Source: Rothia mucilaginosa (GTDB lineage Bacteria > Actinomycetota > Actinomycetes > Actinomycetales > Micrococcaceae). From it: a stretch of DNA of 64,000 bases. The notes under the pieces were generated by a model. That model was not told where the DNA came from and made no database searches. It saw only the letters and a program-made list of their open reading frames with translations. Each line of letters starts with the position of its first letter. Position 1 is the stretch's first letter. Positions 56,001 through 64,000 of this stretch are shown here, piece after piece. The stretch lies in the NCBI RefSeq assembly GCF_001061665.1, contig NZ_JVSP01000006.1, forward strand, positions 31,644 through 95,643. Direction: 5' to 3'. A program made the position numbers and the translations under genes.

Positions 56001-57206
56001 TTAGGGGCGGGAAGCCAGGTAACGCTCGTAGGGCGCGTCGCTCACGTAGAGCTCCTCGAAGGTACGCCAGGTGTTCTCCGCGCTGTGGAAGCCCACGATG
56101 CGGTGGGATTCGCGGCCCATCTGCTCGCGCTCCTCAGCGGGCAGGGAGATGATTGCCTCCAGCTTCTCCGCCAGGTCCTTCGCGTTATTCGGCTCGAAGA
56201 GGTAGCCGTTGACGCCCTGCTCGACCAGGTGGGGCAGGGCCAGGGCGTTAGCGAGAACCACCGGGGTGGAGGCGCTCATTGCTTCCAGCGAGACCAGGGA
56301 CTGCAGCTCTGCGGTGCCGGGCTGGCAGAAGATGTCGGCCATCTGGTAGACCTCGGGCAGCTGATCGTCGGGCACGAAACCGCGGAAAATCACGCGGTCG
56401 GCCACGCCGCAGTCATGCGCCTTCTGCTCGAGGGCCTCGCGCAGCTCGCCGTCGCCGGAGATATCCAGTACCACGTGGTCGTACGAGTCGGGCAGCATCG
56501 AGAAGGCCTCGATGAGAACGTCCACGTTCTTCTCCTCGGCCAGGCGGCCCACGAAGGCGATGCGCAGCTCGCCGGGGACCTTGCCGATATCCGTGCCCTC
56601 GGCCAGCTCGTAGTCGCTAATTTCGATACCGTTCGAGACGGGCATGACGGGGTGGGTAAAGTGGCCCAGGTCGCGCATTGCATCGGCACCAATCTGGGTG
56701 GGAGTCGTGACCACGGCGGTACGAGCGAAGCAGAAGCGCATGTCCTTCCAGGTGCAGCGGTCAATCAGACGCTTGACGGGTGCGGGGAAGGGCAGGAACG
56801 GGTCCAGGTTGGCGGGCATGAAGTGGTTGGTTGCGATAACGCGGATACCGCGGCGCTTCGCCTGGAAGATGAGGGCTCGGCCGATGATGTAGTGGCACTG
56901 CACGTGCACGACGTCGGGGCGCACCTCGTCAAGAATCTTGCCGACCTCGGACCAGATTTCCCAGGGCACGCAGATGCGGTTGGTCTCGTGGGTCGGGGGC
57001 AGGTGCGAGCGCAGACGGTGCTCAACGATGCCGCCCTCGACCTCGGTGCGGTAGCTGGGGCCGGGGATGGGGCTGGCGGCTACCACGTGCACGGAGTGGC
57101 CTCGCTTGAGCATGGCGTTTGCGAGGCGGTGCCCGAATTGTGCCGCGCCGTTAATATCCGGCGGGTAGGTCTCTGCGCCAATCAGAATCGTCTTTGCCTG
57201 GTCCAT
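56001..57206 (-). CDS. GT4-family glycosyltransferase
   Basis: 401 residues of GT-B fold. N-terminal AETYPPDINGAAQFGHRLAN (acceptor domain), VVHVQCHYIIGRALIFQAKR, the linker PVSNGIEISDYE, and the C-terminal donor domain with FVGRLAEEKNVDVLIEAFSM and the E-x7-E motif ELQSLVSLEAMSASTP. Such enzymes transfer a sugar, often mannose or glucosamine, to lipids or small acceptors; the substrate is not readable. ATG 57206 has GAGGAG at good spacing. It is not in an operon with other surface-polysaccharide genes, so a phospholipid or glycolipid acceptor is as likely as a capsule. Confidence 0.9.
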   Translation of the reverse strand: MDQAKTILIGAETYPPDINGAAQFGHRLANAMLKRGHSVHVVAASPIPGPSYRTEVEGGIVEHRLRSHLPPTHETNRICVPWEIWSEVGKILDEVRPDVVHVQCHYIIGRALIFQAKRRGIRVIATNHFMPANLDPFLPFPAPVKRLIDRCTWKDMRFCFARTAVVTTPTQIGADAMRDLGHFTHPVMPVSNGIEISDYELAEGTDIGKVPGELRIAFVGRLAEEKNVDVLIEAFSMLPDSYDHVVLDISGDGELREALEQKAHDCGVADRVIFRGFVPDDQLPEVYQMADIFCQPGTAELQSLVSLEAMSASTPVVLANALALPHLVEQGVNGYLFEPNNAKDLAEKLEAIISLPAEEREQMGRESHRIVGFHSAENTWRTFEELYVSDAPYERYLASRP

Positions 57207-57462
57207 GACGGGGCTCCTCATCGGGTGTAGTGTGTCGGTGACTGGGTTGGGTGGCGGCTATCGCCGGAACCGTTCCTGTGTGCCGTATCTGCCTGTGGTC
57301 GCCGCGCGCGGAGGGGGCATCCTGTGGTGCACGACATTTGTCCATTCTACCGGGGACTCGCCGCGTTATCCGACCTGCGAGGCGGGTTGGCCCCTGGGAA
57401 TTGCCCCAAAAAGGTAGCTACCGCCCCCCGCGGAGGCAGGTTGCGGGTTTCTCGGGTACGAC

Positions 57463-57496
57463 AACGCCCCGACGGGCGGGGCCTGTCGGGGCGTTT
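57463..57496 (-). terminator. Terminator after the Holin-X gene
   Basis: AACGCCCCGAC pairs with GTCGGGGCGTTT around a GC loop; a short T run follows on the plus strand, a weaker one (TTGT) on the minus strand. Confidence 0.82.
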
Positions 57497-57534
57497 GTTA
57501 CTCGACCGGTGGTCGCGCGTGGGCGGTAATTCGC

Positions 57535-58407
57535 TTAGCGGCGGACCAGGCGGTTGAGGAAGTGCAGGACGGTCGCAATGGATGCGCCCAGCGCTGCGAA
57601 GGACTTCCAGCGAGCCTGCAGAACCTCGGGCTTGCGCACGTTCTCTGCCAGGCCACGGCCGGTTGCTGCTGCACCTGCGGCGACCTCGGAGGGCACTGCC
57701 TTGAGAGCGTCCAGAGCCTGCTGGGTGTTGGCCTGAACGTCGCCGGTGTAGGACTGCAGGTCGTCGCGCAGGGCGGCCAGGTGCTGACGGCGCTCTGCGG
57801 TGCGCTGCTTGAGCTCTTCGAAGGTCGGCGGCTTGGGCTCTTCCTCGCCGCGTGCCTTGCGTTCTTCGGCTTCCTTGCGGGCGCGTTCTGCGGCCTCTTC
57901 GGCTTCCTTAGCCTTCTGAGCGGCACGCTCTGCCTGTTCCTTCTTCAGGCGCTCAGCGGACATGGCGGTGCCTTCCTTGAGCACGCCGAGGTCGAAAAGC
58001 AGACCGAAGATTGCGGATTCAGGCTTGAAGGGCAGCTGTGCCTTGACCTTCTTGAGGCCGACCAGCGCGCAGATGGCCACGACGATCAGGAAGATGAGGG
58101 CAAAAATCAGTGCCGATGCCCAGTACGGCATGACGGTGCCGAGACCGAGGATTGCGGCAGCAACCAGGGCGATGATGAGGAAGAGACCGAAGACGGCGGC
58201 AACGCCGAAGAAAGCCGCGCCCTTACCAACGGCAATGCCCTTGGTCTTCAGCTCGTGCTTTGCAATCTGGATCTCGTCCTTGACCTGGCTGGGGCCGAGG
58301 GACTTGAAGGTTTTGCCAGCGTCGATGATGTTCGCGACGCCGGACTTAATCCCGCTGATGCCAGCAAAGAACCCCTTGGGTGCCTTGGGATTAGTAGTAG
58401 TGGTCAT
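57535..58407 (-). CDS. Holin-X (phage holin superfamily III) family membrane protein
   Basis: 290 residues. Residues 1-70 are soluble; two membrane helices follow (AAFFGVAAVFGLFLIIALVA and ALIFALIFLIVVAICALVGL), then a long charged helical stretch rich in Lys, Glu and Arg (about 150-225, a coiled-coil candidate), and a C-terminal region with FNRLVRR. The motif around KSLGPSQVKDEIQIAKHELK matches the actinobacterial Holin-X group, usually chromosomal and unrelated to prophages. No lysis genes are nearby, so the family name should not be read as a phage function. ATG 58407 has GGAGAGG. Confidence 0.83.
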   Translation of the reverse strand: MTTTTNPKAPKGFFAGISGIKSGVANIIDAGKTFKSLGPSQVKDEIQIAKHELKTKGIAVGKGAAFFGVAAVFGLFLIIALVAAAILGLGTVMPYWASALIFALIFLIVVAICALVGLKKVKAQLPFKPESAIFGLLFDLGVLKEGTAMSAERLKKEQAERAAQKAKEAEEAAERARKEAEERKARGEEEPKPPTFEELKQRTAERRQHLAALRDDLQSYTGDVQANTQQALDALKAVPSEVAAGAAATGRGLAENVRKPEVLQARWKSFAALGASIATVLHFLNRLVRR

Positions 58408-58677
58408 GACCACCTCTCCGTGACTCGTGTTTGGAGGCTTCTGATTCGCACTCCACCTCCTATATTTTAGCCCCTCGCCCCAAGTGTTCGTGACCGTTTG
58501 AACGGAGGTTACGGCCATCTCTTGGGGTATTTTCGACTTTTTGAGGGGTGAGGTTCAGCCGCGAGCTGAGAAACAGACTGCCCGCGACCTGCGCTAAGAG
58601 GGCCGGAGGCGGGTGCTCACCGGCGGCGGGAACCTGTCGGAGTTCGGCGACAGCGGCGGGCGAAAAATGGTTCGTTG

Positions 58678-58880
58678 CCCCCGACTGGACTCGAACCAGC
58701 GAGGCGAAGATTTTCCGAGCGCGCGAGGAACCAAAAATCTTTGCCTCGCCGAGGGCGTAAGCCCGAGGGGTTACTGGTTCTTGGCTTAGAGAGAATGTTC
58801 CGACTGGACTCGAACCAGACGGAACCCGAAGGGAGCGCCCCAGCGCTCACGTAGGGTGGAGTGGTTACTGGTTCGAGCCA
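58678..58880. repeat. Two palindromic elements built from tRNA-Asn T-arm fragments
   Basis: Element 1: CCCCCGACTGGACTCGAAC-CAG (58678-58699), spacer with the near-perfect inverted pair CGAGGCGAAGATTTT / AAAATCTTTGCCTCG (58700-58714, 58734-58748), then GGGTTACTGGTTC (58768-58780). Element 2: CCGACTGGACTCGAACCAG (58800-58818), hairpin GAGCGC-ccca-GCGCTC (58833-58848), then GGTTACTGGTTCGAG (58863-58877). Both resemble the 3' third of the tRNA-Asn gene at 58940-59012. Confidence 0.82.
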
Positions 58881-58889
58881 GAGGAACAG

Positions 58890-58936
58890 ATAAAGCAAGA
58901 ACCCCCGAGACGAAGTCTCGGGGGTTCTTGCTTTAT
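58890..58936. terminator. Terminator of tRNA-Asn
   Basis: A perfect 22-bp inverted repeat (ATAAAGCAAGAACCCCCGAG and its complement, 3-base loop GAA) directly after the tRNA, with a T run on each strand. Confidence 0.94.
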
Positions 58937-58939
58937 ACG

Positions 58940-59012
58940 CTCCCCCGACTGGACTCGAACCAGTAACCCTTCGATTAACAGTCGAATGCTCTGCCAATTG
59001 AGCTACGGGGGA
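58940..59012 (-). tRNA. tRNA-Asn (anticodon GUU)
   Basis: 73 nt on the minus strand. Acceptor TCCCCCG with CGGGGGA, discriminator G73 (identity element of tRNA-Asn), D-stem GCTC, anticodon stem and loop TTCGA-CTGTTAA-TCGAA with GUU, T-arm ACTGG-TTCGAGT-CCAGT. CCA is not encoded. A strong terminator follows. Confidence 0.96.
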
Positions 59013-59132
59013 ATATTTTGTTTTCGTTGCGCGGTTTCCCTTGCAACGAGTAATAACTATACCGGGGGTCTCGAGGCTCCGCAAGCCGAAATATGATGAA
59101 GTGCATCACATTTCGTGGTGGTGCGGGATCGT

Positions 59133-59150
59133 CCGCAGGGCGCCCTGCGG
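59133..59150. repeat. CCGCAGGGCGCCCTGCGG, an 18-bp perfect palindrome
   Basis: Lies 100 nt after the dnaG stop. It can fold only with a minimal loop, so a protein-binding palindrome is as likely as an RNA hairpin. No further evidence of function. Confidence 0.6.
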
Positions 59151-59250
59151 GCCTCCGAGCTACGCCTCTGCCCCGTCGTCCCCTTACCCCTCGTGCCGCA
59201 TCGGGGGGGGTGAAGATGACACGCGGTCATAGGCGCGTTGGACTGTGTTT

Positions 59251-61362
59251 TTAGGCGCGTTGGGCTGTGAGCTGACGGCGGCGCATCTCGAGCTCAAGGA
59301 GCTGCCGCTGTACGGCCTCGTACTCCTCATCGTCCGGGTTGGCGCTCAGCTGCTCCAGGCGCATCATCAGGTCGGACTTCTGGCGGGCAATCTGCTGCTC
59401 GAACAGGGCGTTGAGCGCGCCGGTCACGAAGCCGGGCAGACGCTCAGCGCTGCTGACCGGTAGCGGTGAGACGGCCAGCTCCGCGATGGCGGGGTGAACT
59501 CCCTCCACCGCGCCGGAGCGAACACAGTTGATCCATTCAATACCGGGCGTGGGCGCCATGACGGTTGCGGCGTGAATAATGCCGGCGGCCACCTCTCGGT
59601 GGGTGCGGTAGCGGAACTGCACGGTGGCGAGGTTACGCCACTGCTCCACGCTGATGAGCTCGGGGTGCTGCAGGGCGATCTCCAGGGCGGCCTTTTCGAG
59701 GCGCGCGACTGGATCGTTGGGGTCGGGGGTGAGGAACTCCTCCGCGGCGGGGGCGCCCTGAGCGGCACCCGGTTCCGCGCCGTTCTGCCCGCCCTGAGCC
59801 TGCCCACCCGGAGCCTGCGCGTAGGGGGTGCCGTAGTTCGCGGCGAGAGCGGGCGGATGCGCGGCGGCGTTGTAGCCCGCGTAGGCGCTCTGAGCCGGGT
59901 ACTCCTCTGGCGGGGGCGCGTCGTAGCCGGGGTCGTAGGGCGCATCCGCGGGGTACGGTCCGGCGGGGCCGCGCTCGGGCAGACGCTCGTAGCGGGGCGC
60001 CGCGGGGGTCTCTTCCCGGTAGCTGCGCTGGGTTTTGGGGTGGTTCTGCGCGTACGCCACGGCGCGCTGAATCTCGTCCAGCTCCAGGCCGAGCTGACCC
60101 GACACCTTGCGCATATAGGCGGGGCGCAGGTCGCGGTCCTTGATACCGGCAATAATCGGGGCGATGGCGCGCATCGCCAGCACACGGCCCTCCAGGGTTG
60201 CCAAATCGTACTTGGCGAGGGTCGTGTCAATGGCGAACTCGAAGAGCGGGCGACGCGAGGCAATCAGCGAGCGCACGGCGGCGTCCCCCTTGTGCAGGCG
60301 CAGGTCGCAGGGGTCCATACCGTCCTCGGCCACCGCCACGAAGGTCTGCGCGACGAAGCGCTGGTCCTCCTGGAACGCGGCCATGGCGGCCTTCTGGCCG
60401 GCGGCGTCACCGTCAAAGGTGAAGATGATCTCTCCGCCGGAACCGTCGTCGGTAATCATGCGGCGCACCATCTTGATGTGGCCGGGACCGAAGGCGGTAC
60501 CGCAGGTGGCCACGGCGGTGGTGACGCCCGCCAGGTGCGCGGCCATCACGTCCGTGTAACCCTCCACGATGACGACCTGCTTCTTCTTGGTCATCTCGCG
60601 TTTGGCCAGGTCAATGCCGTAGAGCACCTGGGACTTCTTGTACAGCTGCGTCTCGGGGGTATTGAGGTACTTGGGGCCCTGGTCGTCGTCGAAGAGGCGG
60701 CGGGCGCCGAAGCCGATGGTCTCCCCCGCGATGGTGCGAATCGGCCAGATGATGCGGCCGCGGAAGCGGTCGTACAGGCCGCGGTTGCCCTCGGAGAACA
60801 TGCCGGTCGCCTTCAGCTCCTCGTCGGTGAAGCCCTGGGAGCGAAGGTGCTTGAGCAGGTGGTCCCAGCCGCGCGGGGCGTAGCCCACGCCGAAGTGGCG
60901 GGTGGCGGCGGGGTCGAAGCCGCGGGCACCCAGGAAGCGTTGCGCCTCCTGCGCGTCCCGCGAGTAGAGGTTGCGTTCGAAGAACTCGGCGGCAATCTTG
61001 TGCGCGTCGAGCAGGCGGCGACGCATGCCCGCCTCGTAGCGTTCGCCGGGGTTACCGCCCTCGTAGTGCAGGGTGTAGCCAATGCGGGCGGCCAGACGTT
61101 CCACGGTCTCCACGAAGCCGGTGTGTTCCATGGCCATGACGAAGGAGTACACGTCACCGGACTCACCACAACCGAAGCAGTGGTACGAACCCACCTGCGG
61201 GCGCACGTTGAAGGAGGGCGTGCGCTCGTCGTGGAACGGGCACAGGCCCTTGTACGTGCCGATACCCGCGCTTTTGAGGCTCACGTAGCCTTCAATGATT
61301 TCGCGAATATCGGTGCGGGCACGTACTTCGTCGATGTCTTCTTTGCGGATTAATCCAGCCAT
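59251..61362 (-). CDS. dnaG: DNA primase DnaG
   Basis: 703 residues. CHC2-type zinc finger C41-P-F-H44 ... C62-F-G-C65 (CPFHDERTPSF); the toprim core with VIVEGYTDVMAAH (about 264) and IIFTFDGDAAG; DnaB-binding C-terminal helicase-interaction domain (about 545-700). Between core and C-terminal domain is a ~100-residue insert (about 440-550) rich in Ala, Gly, Pro, Gln and Tyr, longer than average. It makes RNA primers for replication. Start is ATG 61362 with only a weak ribosome-binding site. It follows dusB with a 9-bp stem-loop between them. Confidence 0.97.
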   Translation of the reverse strand: MAGLIRKEDIDEVRARTDIREIIEGYVSLKSAGIGTYKGLCPFHDERTPSFNVRPQVGSYHCFGCGESGDVYSFVMAMEHTGFVETVERLAARIGYTLHYEGGNPGERYEAGMRRRLLDAHKIAAEFFERNLYSRDAQEAQRFLGARGFDPAATRHFGVGYAPRGWDHLLKHLRSQGFTDEELKATGMFSEGNRGLYDRFRGRIIWPIRTIAGETIGFGARRLFDDDQGPKYLNTPETQLYKKSQVLYGIDLAKREMTKKKQVVIVEGYTDVMAAHLAGVTTAVATCGTAFGPGHIKMVRRMITDDGSGGEIIFTFDGDAAGQKAAMAAFQEDQRFVAQTFVAVAEDGMDPCDLRLHKGDAAVRSLIASRRPLFEFAIDTTLAKYDLATLEGRVLAMRAIAPIIAGIKDRDLRPAYMRKVSGQLGLELDEIQRAVAYAQNHPKTQRSYREETPAAPRYERLPERGPAGPYPADAPYDPGYDAPPPEEYPAQSAYAGYNAAAHPPALAANYGTPYAQAPGGQAQGGQNGAEPGAAQGAPAAEEFLTPDPNDPVARLEKAALEIALQHPELISVEQWRNLATVQFRYRTHREVAAGIIHAATVMAPTPGIEWINCVRSGAVEGVHPAIAELAVSPLPVSSAERLPGFVTGALNALFEQQIARQKSDLMMRLEQLSANPDDEEYEAVQRQLLELEMRRRQLTAQRA

Positions 61363-61391
61363 GAACTCAATTCTACGGTGGTGATGCGTGA

Positions 61392-61414
61392 GCCCCGGGG
61401 GACAACCCCGGGGC
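61392..61414 (-). terminator. dusB-dnaG intergenic hairpin
   Basis: GCCCCGGGG-gacaa-CCCCGGGGC, a perfect 9-bp stem; no U-tract, so an attenuator or processing structure. Confidence 0.6.
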
Positions 61415-61455
61415 GGGTTGGCCGAGGATTTCAGCCGCGATGGTTCGGACGGGGT

Positions 61456-62622
61456 TTAGCCGCCCGAGATGTCGAGCTCGGCCTCCACCAGGCCCAGGCG
61501 TTCGGCGTCGCCCAGGATGCGCGAATCCAGCCAGCCATCGGGCAGGTGCGGCTGCTTAGGGCTGCCGGCGCGACCTCGAGAGCCCTCCACGGCGGCGCCG
61601 GGGTAGCCGATGGTGTGGTCGAGCTGGGCCAGCAGCTCGCGGAAGGTCGCCAGGTCGGGCACCTGCGCCATCTTGGCGCGTAGCTCGCCGCCGACCGGGT
61701 AGCCCTTGAAGTACCAGGCCACGTGCTTGCGGATCTCGCGCAGGCCGCGGGTCTCGTCGCTGAAGGTCTCGACCAGCAGCTCGGCGTGGCGGTAAATCAT
61801 GTCGGCCACTTCCGAGAGGGTGGGGCGCACGCGCTCTGGGGAGCCCTCGAAGGCGTTCTGCAGGTCGCCGAACAACCAGGGGCGGCCCTGGCAGCCGCGA
61901 CCAATCACCACGCCGTCCACGCCGGTCTGCTCAACCATGCGCACCGCATCCTCGGCAGAGAAAATATCGCCATTACCCAGAATCGGCACGTCCGGAATCA
62001 GTTCGCGCAGCTGGGCGATGGAATCCCAGTCAGCCTTACCCGAATAATGCTGAGCCGCAGTACGGCCGTGCAGGGCAATCGCCGCCACGCCGGCATCGCG
62101 CGCAATCTTGGCGGATTCGAGGAACGTGATGTGGTCGTCGTCGATGCCCTTGCGCATCTTAATGGTCAGCGGAATATCGTTGCGGGAGGCTTCTTTGACC
62201 GCCGTCTGCACAATCGCGGTGAACAGGTCGGTCTTCCAGGGTAGGGCTGCGCCGCCGCCTCGGCGGGTCACCTTGGGCGCCGGGCAGCCGAAGTTCAGGT
62301 CGATATGGTCGGCACGGTCCTCTTCTACAACCATGCGCACAGCCTTGCCGACATTGACCGCGTCAACGCCGTAAATCTGAATGGAACGAATCTTCTCGTC
62401 CGGGTCGTGCTCGATGATGCGCAGGGACTCGGGCTTGCGTTCCACGAGGGCGCGCGCGGTCACCATTTCGGTCACGTACAGGCCGCCACCGTATTCGCTG
62501 CAGAGGCGGCGGAAAGCCTTATTGGTCACGCCGGCCATGGGGGCGAGGACCACGGGGGTGTCAACGGTCAGTTTGCCCAGCTTCAGGGGCGGAAGAGTCA
62601 GACGGGGTGCTTCAGAATTCAC
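61456..62622 (-). CDS. dusB: tRNA-dihydrouridine synthase (DusB family)
   Basis: 388 residues. FMN-binding barrel with VVLAPMAGVTNKAFRRLC, HIDLNFGCPAPKVTRRGGG (the conserved catalytic Cys in NFGCP), LTIKMRKGID and VVIGRGCQGRPWLFGDL; the C-terminal helical tRNA-binding domain follows. It reduces uridines in tRNA D-loops. Start GTG 62622 (GTGAATTCT); no clear ribosome-binding site is present and the transcript may be leaderless. In actinobacteria this gene commonly precedes dnaG or dgt, consistent with its place here. Confidence 0.94.
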   Translation of the reverse strand: MNSEAPRLTLPPLKLGKLTVDTPVVLAPMAGVTNKAFRRLCSEYGGGLYVTEMVTARALVERKPESLRIIEHDPDEKIRSIQIYGVDAVNVGKAVRMVVEEDRADHIDLNFGCPAPKVTRRGGGAALPWKTDLFTAIVQTAVKEASRNDIPLTIKMRKGIDDDHITFLESAKIARDAGVAAIALHGRTAAQHYSGKADWDSIAQLRELIPDVPILGNGDIFSAEDAVRMVEQTGVDGVVIGRGCQGRPWLFGDLQNAFEGSPERVRPTLSEVADMIYRHAELLVETFSDETRGLREIRKHVAWYFKGYPVGGELRAKMAQVPDLATFRELLAQLDHTIGYPGAAVEGSRGRAGSPKQPHLPDGWLDSRILGDAERLGLVEAELDISGG

Positions 62623-62770
62623 CCCTATATTGTGGCATACGGGGGCAAATCGGGAACCGGACTCAGCTGACGGGGTACAGAGCTATCGGGGTACGGCGGC
62701 AGAGTACAGCAACACAGTACGGCGGCACGGCACAGACTTAACAATGGTGGTGAGGCGCAGGCACGCGAAA

Positions 62771-62801
62771 GGGGCGGGAGAGTATTCCACTCCCCCGCCC
62801 C
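62771..62801 (-). terminator. Terminator after the GNAT gene
   Basis: GGGGCGGG pairs with CCCGCCCC, with GAG/CTC inside; on the minus strand a CTTTCG follows. Confidence 0.85.
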
Positions 62802-62837
62802 TCCTGAGCAAGAACCAGCCGGCAGGCTCGGTGCCGA

Positions 62838-62885
62838 GAATATACTCGGGAATATACTCGGGAACCTACCCGAGAACCTACTCGG
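62838..62885. repeat. 12-bp tandem array (4 units) spanning the stop codon of the GNAT gene
   Basis: Units GAATATACTCGG, GAATATACTCGG, GAACCTACCCGA, GAACCTACTCGG on the plus strand. The fourth unit contains the GNAT stop codon (TAG on the minus strand). Twelve is a multiple of three. The exact first two units show recent duplication. Confidence 0.85.
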
Positions 62886-63855
62886 TCACGTAAATATAGG
62901 TCGGGTCGCCCTCCACCGAGGCGGTACCGGCGCGCAGCAGCACGTCGGTCACCTGAACCAGCGCCTCCATGGAGTCGTCGACCTCCACCGTCACCGGGTA
63001 CTTAGCGCTCAGCAGGGACAACACCTGCATGATGGCCTCCACGGCGCCCTCGTTCTCAAAGTCGTAGCCCAGCAGCAACTCCGTGGCGGTGTTCTCATTC
63101 ACCAGCGCCGCCTCCGGGTCGGTCTCGAAGGGATGGTAGCTCACGGCGAAGGCAACAATCGGGCCCTTCTTACCCTCAGCGGCAGCCTCACGAATATGAT
63201 CGCGAAGCACCACGGCACCAAAAGCACGCACCTCATCCGAGAGGAAGTAGCGGTTCACCGTGCCCATACCCACCTCAGCAGGAACATCCCACTGATGCGA
63301 ACGGCGGTAGAACTCCCAGAGGGCGGCGGTTAGCTCCACCGAGCCGGTCGCCAGGTCCTCAATGGCCTGGGTTTCGTTGCCGTCGGCGTCCTCGCGCAGA
63401 GACACCGGAGGAATCGCACCCGGCTCCACGCGCACCATACGGGAACGCTGAATTAGCTTCATGCCGGTCGCCTGCGCGAACTCCTCACCGTCACTAAACG
63501 GCGACAGCTTCACGCGCAGAGCGGTGGTCTGGCCGTGCGCCGCGGCCACCTCTCGCAGGGCGTCCATCAGGGCGGTGCCGATGCCCTGGCGACGGTGGTC
63601 TGCCGCCACCTCAATGTAGGACCACAGGCGAGTCGGATGCAGGGTCGAGGCCACCACCGAACCGGCGGCAATCGGCACGCCGGATGCGGTCACCACCAGG
63701 GTGCGGCTGAACGGGCCGTCCGTATCCGGGCCAAAGAGGCCACGCTGGCGCTCCTCAACCTCATTGCGGGCAGAGTTCCAAATCTCAAGCAGGGCAAGGT
63801 CATCGCCCTCCTGCCAGGGGCGAATCTCAAATTTTTCGCTGAGGCGTTCAGCCAT
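62878..63855 (-). CDS. GNAT-family N-acetyltransferase
   Basis: 325 residues. The N-terminal GNAT domain has the acetyl-CoA loop ADHRRQGIGTALMDALREVA (about 90-110) and SYIEVAADHRRQG strand; the C-terminal half looks like a second, degenerate GNAT repeat (VKVSLLSAKYPVTVEVDDS region). The acceptor is unknown. GGAGAGC precedes ATG 63855. It ends with PTYIYVTE and a TAG inside a 12-bp array. Monocistronic with a terminator. Confidence 0.85.
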   Translation of the reverse strand: MAERLSEKFEIRPWQEGDDLALLEIWNSARNEVEERQRGLFGPDTDGPFSRTLVVTASGVPIAAGSVVASTLHPTRLWSYIEVAADHRRQGIGTALMDALREVAAAHGQTTALRVKLSPFSDGEEFAQATGMKLIQRSRMVRVEPGAIPPVSLREDADGNETQAIEDLATGSVELTAALWEFYRRSHQWDVPAEVGMGTVNRYFLSDEVRAFGAVVLRDHIREAAAEGKKGPIVAFAVSYHPFETDPEAALVNENTATELLLGYDFENEGAVEAIMQVLSLLSAKYPVTVEVDDSMEALVQVTDVLLRAGTASVEGDPTYIYVTE

Positions 63856-64000
63856 GTCTGTATGCTCTCCTTCACCTATACCCGTACGTGCCTGAGCCGC
63901 CGACGGGTTCCAAGCCGCGGCCCGCCCCGTCCGGCGTGACGACCCGCACTATCGCGTCTAACCAGGGTAGCCTAAATACACTGCGGCGGGTAGCCTCTTT
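63856..64000. other. Upstream region of the GNAT gene at the window edge
   Basis: 145 nt with no supported gene. It ends in a TAGCCTAAATACACTGC-type AT-richer stretch that may be a promoter; no canonical elements are seen. Confidence 0.4.

Larger units (their letters stand above)
58408..58939. other. 532-nt region with tRNA-Asn-derived T-arm fragments
   Basis: No supported protein gene; a minus-strand open frame here is the well-known artefact of a tRNA read as protein (VAQLAEHSTVNRRVTGSS). Two antisense copies of the tRNA-Asn 3' end (58678-58699 and 58800-58818) and two sense copies of its T-arm (58768-58780 and 58863-58880) form two imperfect palindromic elements. The remainder includes the promoter of the Holin-X gene. 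Confidence 0.7.

Noticed and set aside
57535..58407. Holin family protein as a sign of a prophage
   Set aside because: The Holin-X group is a chromosomal actinobacterial family and no phage structural, lysis or integrase genes are nearby.
58617..59084. A 155-codon minus-strand frame across tRNA-Asn
   Set aside because: Its protein contains VAQLAEHSTVNRRVTGSS, the well-known false protein of a tRNA gene, plus repeats of SSPVGG from the T-arm fragments.

Overview
The window is a contiguous piece of a high-GC Gram-positive chromosome. Gene content and order match the Micrococcaceae, and the predicted proteins look most like Rothia (possibly R. mucilaginosa or a close relative). That assignment comes from recognising protein families and gene neighbourhoods, not from a database search. 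Nearly all genes are on the minus strand. I support 46 protein genes (one cut by the left edge) and two tRNAs. Only three protein genes are on the plus strand: a kinase-like gene beside miaB, an oatA-type O-acyltransferase and an M23-family protein.

Layout, left to right. (1) 1-5.4 kb: the start of miaB, a divergent kinase-fold gene, then recX and recA. RecX carries a disordered N-terminal extension of about 486 residues. (2) 5.5-16.5 kb: the conserved actinobacterial chain, transcribed dapB, TPR membrane protein, dapA, rnj, ftsK, pgsA, pncC, clgR-like, DUF3046, recA, recX. (3) 16.7-24.4 kb: the normally compact rpsO-pnp-M16 peptidase-dapB block, here split by two different acyltransferase-3 genes. 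(4) 24.6-30.4 kb: amino-acid permease, a small membrane protein, the overlapping luxS-mtnN pair (detoxification of S-adenosylhomocysteine, with AI-2 precursor as by-product), ribF and a DUF4345 membrane protein. (5) 30.5-39.6 kb: the translation cluster proS-rimP-nusA-ylxR-infB-rbfA-truB, in which most starts are GTG or TTG. (6) 39.8-51 kb: DUF4081/GNAT protein, ispG, rseP-type site-2 protease, dxr, a DivIVA-domain protein, cdsA, frr, pyrH, tsf and rpsB. This is isoprenoid and phospholipid precursor supply next to translation genes. (7) 51.4-58.4 kb: an M23 protein that seems to lack part of its zinc site, an LppM-like lipoprotein with a membrane partner, tRNA-Ile(CAU), a GT4 glycosyltransferase and a Holin-X membrane protein. 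(8) 58.5-64 kb: tRNA-Asn with displaced T-arm fragments beside it, dnaG, dusB and a GNAT acetyltransferase.

I see no CRISPR array, insertion sequence, prophage module, toxin-antitoxin pair or defence island. The window is overwhelmingly housekeeping. The unusual signals are in the spaces between genes and in low-complexity tails: palindromes and a possible SOS box at recA; a 15-bp minisatellite motif seen both inside recX and between genes 23 kb away; two other 12- and 15-bp tandem arrays; interlocked inverted repeats between rseP and dxr; and tRNA-Asn-derived inverted T-arm fragments. No complete new biological system could be demonstrated from the sequence alone.
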